Below are positions 60,351 to 64,000 of a stretch of 64,000 nt of DNA, one piece after another. The stretch is taken from assembly GCA_048267965.1 (NCBI GenBank), contig JBLWWK010000014.1, positions 9,954-73,953 on the forward strand, in the 5' to 3' direction. Below the pieces are notes generated by a model. It made no database searches, was not told the DNA's origin, and worked only from the letters and a program-made list of their open reading frames with translations. Position 1 is the first letter of the stretch. Each line of letters opens with the position of its first letter. The position numbers and the translations under genes are program-made. This DNA is from GCA-2705995 sp048267965 (GTDB taxonomy: Bacteria; Bacteroidota; Bacteroidia; Flavobacteriales_G; Salibacteraceae).

Positions 60351-61002
60351 GAAAAACGGTCAAAATATAGATGCTATCGGAGACGATCATGTAGGTACTT
60401 CAAAAGAAACGCCCATGGTAGCCCATGCTTTTGATGCATCGAGCGAAGAAAAAATTGAAAAAATTCAGCATCATTTTGCTGAAATAATGAATGCACTCGG
60501 TTTAGACTTAACCGATGATAGCCTGAGCGGAACTCCGTTACGCGTAGCTAAAATGTATGTCAACGAGATTTTTCAAGGCCTCGATCCTGAAAACAAACCA
60601 GAAGTAAAGCTCTTCGATAACAAGTACCAGTACAACGAAATGCTGGTAGAAAAAGATATTACGGTTCATTCTCACTGTGAGCACCATTTTGTGCCCATTA
60701 TTGGTAAAGCGCACGTTGCATATATCTCTAATGGCTTTGTAATTGGCTTATCGAAAATTAACCGTATTGTACGCTATTACTCGAAAAGACCACAAGTGCA
60801 AGAGCGCTTAACTGAGCAAATTGCCGAAGAATTAAAACGCGTTTTAAAAACCGATGATGTAGCCATTATTATAGATGCGAGCCACATGTGTGTAAGCATG
60901 AGAGGAATCGAAGATTCTGCCAGCTCTACAGTAACAGCTCATTACAGTGGCCGATTTAAAGAAGAAAACACCAAGAAAGAATTTTTACAGCACATAAAAT
61001 AA
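60310..61002 (+). CDS. folE: GTP cyclohydrolase I
   Basis: Up to 230 residues. The ATG at 60310 overlaps the preceding gene by 41 bp; GTG at 60343 is a possible later start and would place the gene right at the previous stop. Core motifs: GTPLRVAKMYVNEIFQGLDP, DITVHSHCEHHFVPIIGKAHVAYI (zinc Cys and His), VIGLSKINRIVRYYSKRPQVQERLT and IDASHMCVSMRGIEDSASSTVT (second zinc Cys). Converts GTP to dihydroneopterin triphosphate. FolE occurs in known LitR light regulons, which supports its place in this unit. Terminator at 61031. Confidence 0.93.
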   Translation: MKPLETSLNTAVIKKNGQNIDAIGDDHVGTSKETPMVAHAFDASSEEKIEKIQHHFAEIMNALGLDLTDDSLSGTPLRVAKMYVNEIFQGLDPENKPEVKLFDNKYQYNEMLVEKDITVHSHCEHHFVPIIGKAHVAYISNGFVIGLSKINRIVRYYSKRPQVQERLTEQIAEELKRVLKTDDVAIIIDASHMCVSMRGIEDSASSTVTAHYSGRFKEENTKKEFLQHIK

Positions 61003-61030
61003 GGTTTGTTTTTTCTTAAAAACTTGATGA

Positions 61031-61056
61031 AAACCCGCTAAATAGTGGGTTTTTCT
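61031..61056 (+). terminator. Terminator after folE
   Basis: AAACCCGCT (61031-61039) pairs with AGTGGGTTT (61044-61052) with one G-T, then TTCTTTTTTT. Marks the end of the carotenoid/pterin unit. Confidence 0.8.
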
Positions 61057-61142
61057 TTTTTTAGTTCATCCGCTAAAGAAGCAAAAACACGTTAAGTATT
61101 ACGGCATCTAATAGATTCATAGATTTCTCTAACGATTGCTTT

Positions 61143-61174
61143 TTGCCTCTGTGTTGAATTAGTAGTTACTTTTG
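61143..61174 (+). promoter_or_regulatory. Promoter of the bacilliredoxin gene
   Basis: TTG at 61143-61145, 21-nt spacer, TACTTTTG at 61167-61174. The leader of about 70 nt contains an exact GGTTCCTACC at 61224-61233, 17 nt before the ATG. Confidence 0.65.
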
Positions 61175-61250
61175 AAAAAATTTTACAATCATTAGGTAGA
61201 AATTGTTGATTAGAATGAGAAACGGTTCCTACCATTAAAAGAAAATAGAT

Positions 61251-61664
61251 ATGTATCCAGCAGAAGTTGTTGCTCCCATGAAAGAAGACCTTACTTCAGT
61301 AGGGTTTAACGAGCTTACTACTCCAGAGCAAGTAGACGAGGTATTAACCCAAAAAGAAGGAACCGTTTTAGTAGTGGTAAATTCTGTTTGCGGATGTGCT
61401 GCCGGTAACGCTCGCCCAGGTGTTAAAACAGCCATTAAAAACGCGAAAAAGCCAACTCAACTTACTACCGTTTTTGCCGGTGTAGACAAAGATGCCGTTG
61501 AGCAAGCAAGAAAATATATGTTGCCTTACCCTCCGTCTTCGCCAAGCATTGCGTTGTTTAAAGATGGTAGATTGGTGCACTTTTTAGAGCGTCACCATAT
61601 CGAAGGTAGAGATGCCAACATGATTGCTGAAAACTTAAAAGTAGCTTTTGACGAGTACTGTTAA
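61251..61664 (+). CDS. Bacilliredoxin, BrxA/BrxB family
   Basis: 137 residues. YphP/YqiW family with active site VVNSVCGCAAGNARPGV (Cys-Gly-Cys, about 54-56) and MLPYPPSSPSIALFKDGRLVHFLERHHIEGRDANMIAENLKVAFDEYC at the C-terminus. These thioredoxin-fold proteins remove bacillithiol or similar low-molecular-weight thiols from oxidised proteins. Own promoter and terminator, so a single-gene unit. Confidence 0.93.
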   Translation: MYPAEVVAPMKEDLTSVGFNELTTPEQVDEVLTQKEGTVLVVVNSVCGCAAGNARPGVKTAIKNAKKPTQLTTVFAGVDKDAVEQARKYMLPYPPSSPSIALFKDGRLVHFLERHHIEGRDANMIAENLKVAFDEYC

Positions 61665-61684
61665 GCGGTGATTGTAACGAAGTT

Positions 61685-61724
61685 AAACGAGTGTTGAATT
61701 TAATTTCTTCACTCGTTTTTTTGT
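61685..61724 (+). terminator. Terminator after the bacilliredoxin gene
   Basis: AAACGAGTG (61685-61693) and CACTCGTTT (61710-61718) form a 9-bp stem, followed by TTTTTTG. Confidence 0.85.
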
Positions 61725-61769
61725 TTTAACTAATTGATAAAACCACCGCAAACATTGTACTTTAGCCCA

Positions 61770-63596
61770 ATGCTAAAACAAAGCAAATGGTCGGTTTTAA
61801 GTGGGTTGGCTATTCTGATAATCACCGCTTATTTGAGCTATCCGCGGTTAGCCACCAATACTTTTCATTGGGATGTTTTTGGCTATTATTTATACCTACC
61901 CGCCACATTTATTCATCACGATGTGGGCCTAGAAAACCGAGAATGGCTCGAAGAAATTCAAGAAAAATACCACCCTTCACCCACCTTATACCAAGCCAGT
62001 AAACACCCCAACACCCAGAAACACATTATACAATACACCAGCGGAATGGCGTTGCTGTATTTGCCGTTTTTTCTGATAGCACATTGGCTTACAACCCTTA
62101 CTGGTGGCGATGCAGACGGTTTTACCCTCTTGTACCAATATTTTGTAAACGCAGGCATGTTTCTCTATTTCGCAGGGGCACTTTGGGCATTAGTAAAGCT
62201 GTGTAGAAACTACTTTTCAGATCAAATGGTGGCTATTTCATTGTTTCTCTTTTTTGTAGGAACCAATTGGATACAAATAGCGAGTGAGCAACTGCTTTCA
62301 CCACACATTGGTTTATTCGCACTTTATGCCTTTCTGCTCTATTTTACCGATTCTTTTTACCGCCAACCCAACTTGCGAAAAGCCCTCATTTTAGGCTTTA
62401 TTGTAGGAGCCATTTTATTAAACAGACCCACCGAAATTGCTTGTTTAGCCATTCCTTTGTTGTGGGGCTTGGTAGGAACCCGTTTTTCACAGAGAATCAA
62501 TTGGTGGAAAAACCATCGTAAACTCCTTTTCTATGCAATATTTGCCAGTTTTTTGGTAGGTTCTCTACAGCTCGTTTATTGGGCCATCACAACGGGGAAG
62601 CCCATTTATATGAGTTATACCAATGCGGGCGAAGGCCTCGATTTGTTAACGCCTCACATTTTTGAGTTCTTGTTTAGTTTCAGAAAAGGATGGCTTATTT
62701 ACACTCCGCTCGCCATTTTAATTTTTGTTGGTGTTGTTATTCAACGAAGAAAACAAAGTCCTTTCTTCTGGCCTTCAGCACTGGTTTTGCTGTTCAGTTT
62801 GTATTTTATGAGTAGTTGGACCACCTGGTGGTATGCGGGGGGTAGCTATAGTTCAAGAACGATGATAAACGTTTTTCCAGTATTGTTTCTTCCTTTTATA
62901 ACCGTAATCGACCAAGCGCGAAAAAGCAAGCAAACGCAAATTGCCGCCTCCCTTTTTGTTCTTCCGCTAGCCAGTCTCAATTTATTTCAATTTTGGCAAT
63001 GGCGAAACGAGATTCTTCATCCAACGCGGATGACGCGTTCCTACTACATAACCTCTTTTTTAGCAACACAAAAAGATCCTGATTGGGAAAAACATTTACT
63101 CATCGATCGCAGTTTAATCCGAGAAGACAAATTGCCCGATCACCGCACCTATAGCACCGTTTACGAAAAGAAAATACTGTTCGATTCGGTAACCATTTCC
63201 ACCACAGTAGGAACCGAACCCATCAAAGGTTTTGAGCTAAACCAAGAAATAGAATTTTCTCCCAATTGGGAAATGCCGTTTAACGAACTTACCGATCAAG
63301 ACCACGTTTGGATGAAAGCCACCGCTACCGCTTATGTACCCAAAGAAAGCAATGGAAAAACTCCGCTGCTAACCGTAATGACCATCCATAAAGATGCTGC
63401 TTATAAATACCGATCGTACTCGCCAGTAAGAACACATCCAGATTACCCTGAGCTCAAAATTTACGAACTAGAATACTTAAGCCCAGAATTAAGACGCACA
63501 GACGATAAATTGCGCTTGGTCTTCTGGAATCAAGACCGTGAAAAAGTATATGCCCATTCGTTTACCATCGAAGTTTTAGCTCCAGACAAACGGTAA
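61770..63596 (+). CDS. Large membrane protein, glycosyltransferase-like; paralogue of the 1-2.4 kb gene
   Basis: 608 residues from the ATG at 61770; an upstream TTG at 61734 lies before a TACTTTAG promoter-like box and is less likely. About ten to eleven membrane segments, then a 150-residue soluble C-terminal beta-rich domain (from about 455: VTISTTVGTEPIKGFELNQEIEFSPNW) absent from the paralogue. Shared blocks with the 1015-2382 protein: FHWDVFGYYLYLPA/IHDIQSYYSYLPA, FRKGWLIYTPL, WTTWWYAGGSYSSRTMIN. Probably a GT-C-type enzyme of lipid-linked glycan synthesis; not proven. Three GTAGGAACC motifs (62256, 62471, 63207). Confidence 0.75.
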   Translation: MLKQSKWSVLSGLAILIITAYLSYPRLATNTFHWDVFGYYLYLPATFIHHDVGLENREWLEEIQEKYHPSPTLYQASKHPNTQKHIIQYTSGMALLYLPFFLIAHWLTTLTGGDADGFTLLYQYFVNAGMFLYFAGALWALVKLCRNYFSDQMVAISLFLFFVGTNWIQIASEQLLSPHIGLFALYAFLLYFTDSFYRQPNLRKALILGFIVGAILLNRPTEIACLAIPLLWGLVGTRFSQRINWWKNHRKLLFYAIFASFLVGSLQLVYWAITTGKPIYMSYTNAGEGLDLLTPHIFEFLFSFRKGWLIYTPLAILIFVGVVIQRRKQSPFFWPSALVLLFSLYFMSSWTTWWYAGGSYSSRTMINVFPVLFLPFITVIDQARKSKQTQIAASLFVLPLASLNLFQFWQWRNEILHPTRMTRSYYITSFLATQKDPDWEKHLLIDRSLIREDKLPDHRTYSTVYEKKILFDSVTISTTVGTEPIKGFELNQEIEFSPNWEMPFNELTDQDHVWMKATATAYVPKESNGKTPLLTVMTIHKDAAYKYRSYSPVRTHPDYPELKIYELEYLSPELRRTDDKLRLVFWNQDREKVYAHSFTIEVLAPDKR

Positions 63597-64000
63597 TCTT
63601 TTGCAAAGCATTCCATCTTTTTCAAAGAATCTAACGCAGAATCCGTAAAAAACTTAATCAAGTCGGTAGACTTGAAGTTTTCGGCATCGGATGGTTTTGG
63701 TAGAAATATCAGAGAGCGCAGCGTAACCGAACACGCTGTTTGAGCTCAGGCATCGGCTTTTTGAAAAAAAGGCGTTAATGCCGTTTGCGAGTTCGGGTGA
63801 GGTAGTGAAGCGAACGCCAGTAGTTCAACAAAATCTCATACGCAGCCTTGAACTTTTGTTTCTATCGCGCCAGCTGGCTCAACAACTTCCCAAGTTGTTG
63901 CCCTCAAAAATCGCAACTGCGGTGGCAAAAACATCTATCACTGACAAAAGACACAGCATCCGATTTCCAATCGAATTTTAAATTGAGCACTTTCTGTTTT
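63597..64000. other. Gene-free right end, dispersed repeat
   Basis: 404 bp without a credible gene, filled by repeat copy B. The short frame at 63778-63981 lies in the repeat and has no protein features. Confidence 0.75.
63611..64000 (-). repeat. Dispersed repeat, copy B (minus strand, order: Y-dyad-X; cut by window end)
   Basis: Reverse complement of copy A with few mismatches. X is at about 63613-63852 (ends CGCAGCCTTGAA), the dyad CAACAACTTCCCAAGTTGTTG at 63880-63900 flanked by GCTGGCT, and Y at 63904-63989. Compared with copy A (dyad-X-Y-dyad) the parts are circularly permuted. Likely continues beyond the window. Confidence 0.85.

Larger units (their letters stand above)
865..63215. repeat. 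Dispersed decamer family GGTAGGAACC / GGTTCCTACC
   Basis: Exact on plus strand at 865, 4138, 17755, 20303, 25512, 26303, 59454, 62471; exact as complement at 1741, 7813, 12563, 14710, 19804, 21947, 28155, 33430, 41272, 45552, 61224. One end base different at 1876, 4526, 7852, 24418, 30281, 31699, 42357, 50823, 56404, 62256, 63207. Related GTAGGATCC forms at 15239, 21824, 24510, 32323, 35519, 38260, 51855 and GGTTCGTACC forms at 13905, 25447, 36413, 43791. Counted by eye; a few may be missed. Chance expectation for an exact decamer of this composition in 64 kb is well below one. Confidence 0.8.

Noticed and set aside
1..64000. CRISPR arrays, tRNA or rRNA genes, transposases, phage genes
   Set aside because: No regularly spaced repeats, cloverleaf sequences, ribosomal RNA stretches or transposase/integrase motifs were recognised on either strand.

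Overview
The window reads as chromosomal DNA of a moderately AT-rich marine-type Bacteroidota, most likely Flavobacteriales. The evidence is several type IX secretion (T9SS) C-terminal sorting domains, HmuY and TonB receptors of Bacteroidota type, LytS/LytTR pairs, promoters of the Bacteroidota form (TTG, about 20 nt, TAnnTTTG), frequent TTG/GTG starts and tight ATGA/GTGA/TTGA overlaps. No rRNA, tRNA, CRISPR array, prophage or insertion-sequence transposase was seen.

Layout. 0-6 kb: end of an unknown gene, a PolB-like 3'-5' exonuclease, a glycosyltransferase/membrane-protein pair on the minus strand, and an SDR-flavin reductase-photolyase operon. 6-14.8 kb: a SulP transporter, a secreted PhoX-like phosphatase, a di-haem peroxidase/redoxin/haem-copper monooxygenase operon ending in a CDF metal exporter. 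14.8-18.5 kb: a PAS histidine kinase with its receiver protein, and a LuxR-type regulator. 18.6-26.9 kb: a complete haem acquisition operon (secreted HmuY-like protein, HmuT, HmuU, HmuV, HmuS, HmuR, HmuY lipoprotein). 26.9-27.7 kb: a non-coding repeat block. 27.7-43.8 kb: accessory region with secreted T9SS proteins, esterases, a LytS/LytTR pair, an AraC regulator, a DUF885 protein and a run of overlapping envelope genes. 43.9-55.4 kb: housekeeping genes (phosphoglucose isomerase, TonB receptor, lysS, S9 peptidase, DMT transporter, gpsA, uvrC). 55.5-61.0 kb: a probable light-controlled unit with a CarH/LitR-type B12 photoreceptor-repressor, an ECF sigma factor, crtI, crtB, idi, a PTPS/QueD protein and folE. 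61.2-64 kb: bacilliredoxin, a second large membrane protein paralogous to the one at 1-2.4 kb, and an inverted, circularly permuted copy of the 27-kb repeat block.

Three things stand out. First, the decamer GGTAGGAACC (or its complement GGTTCCTACC) occurs 19 times exactly and about 11 more times with one end base changed, in genes and between genes, once as an inverted pair forming a terminator-like hairpin. This is the pattern of a DNA uptake sequence or other genome-wide signal, which I do not know to be described for Bacteroidota. Second, the CarH-type gene is followed by a promoter embedded in two pairs of TTTGTTTA/TAAACAAA inverted repeats ahead of the sigma/carotenoid operon, which gives a directly testable light switch. 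Third, the repeat blocks at 27 kb and 63.6 kb are inverted relative to each other and circularly permuted, as if cut from a tandem array.
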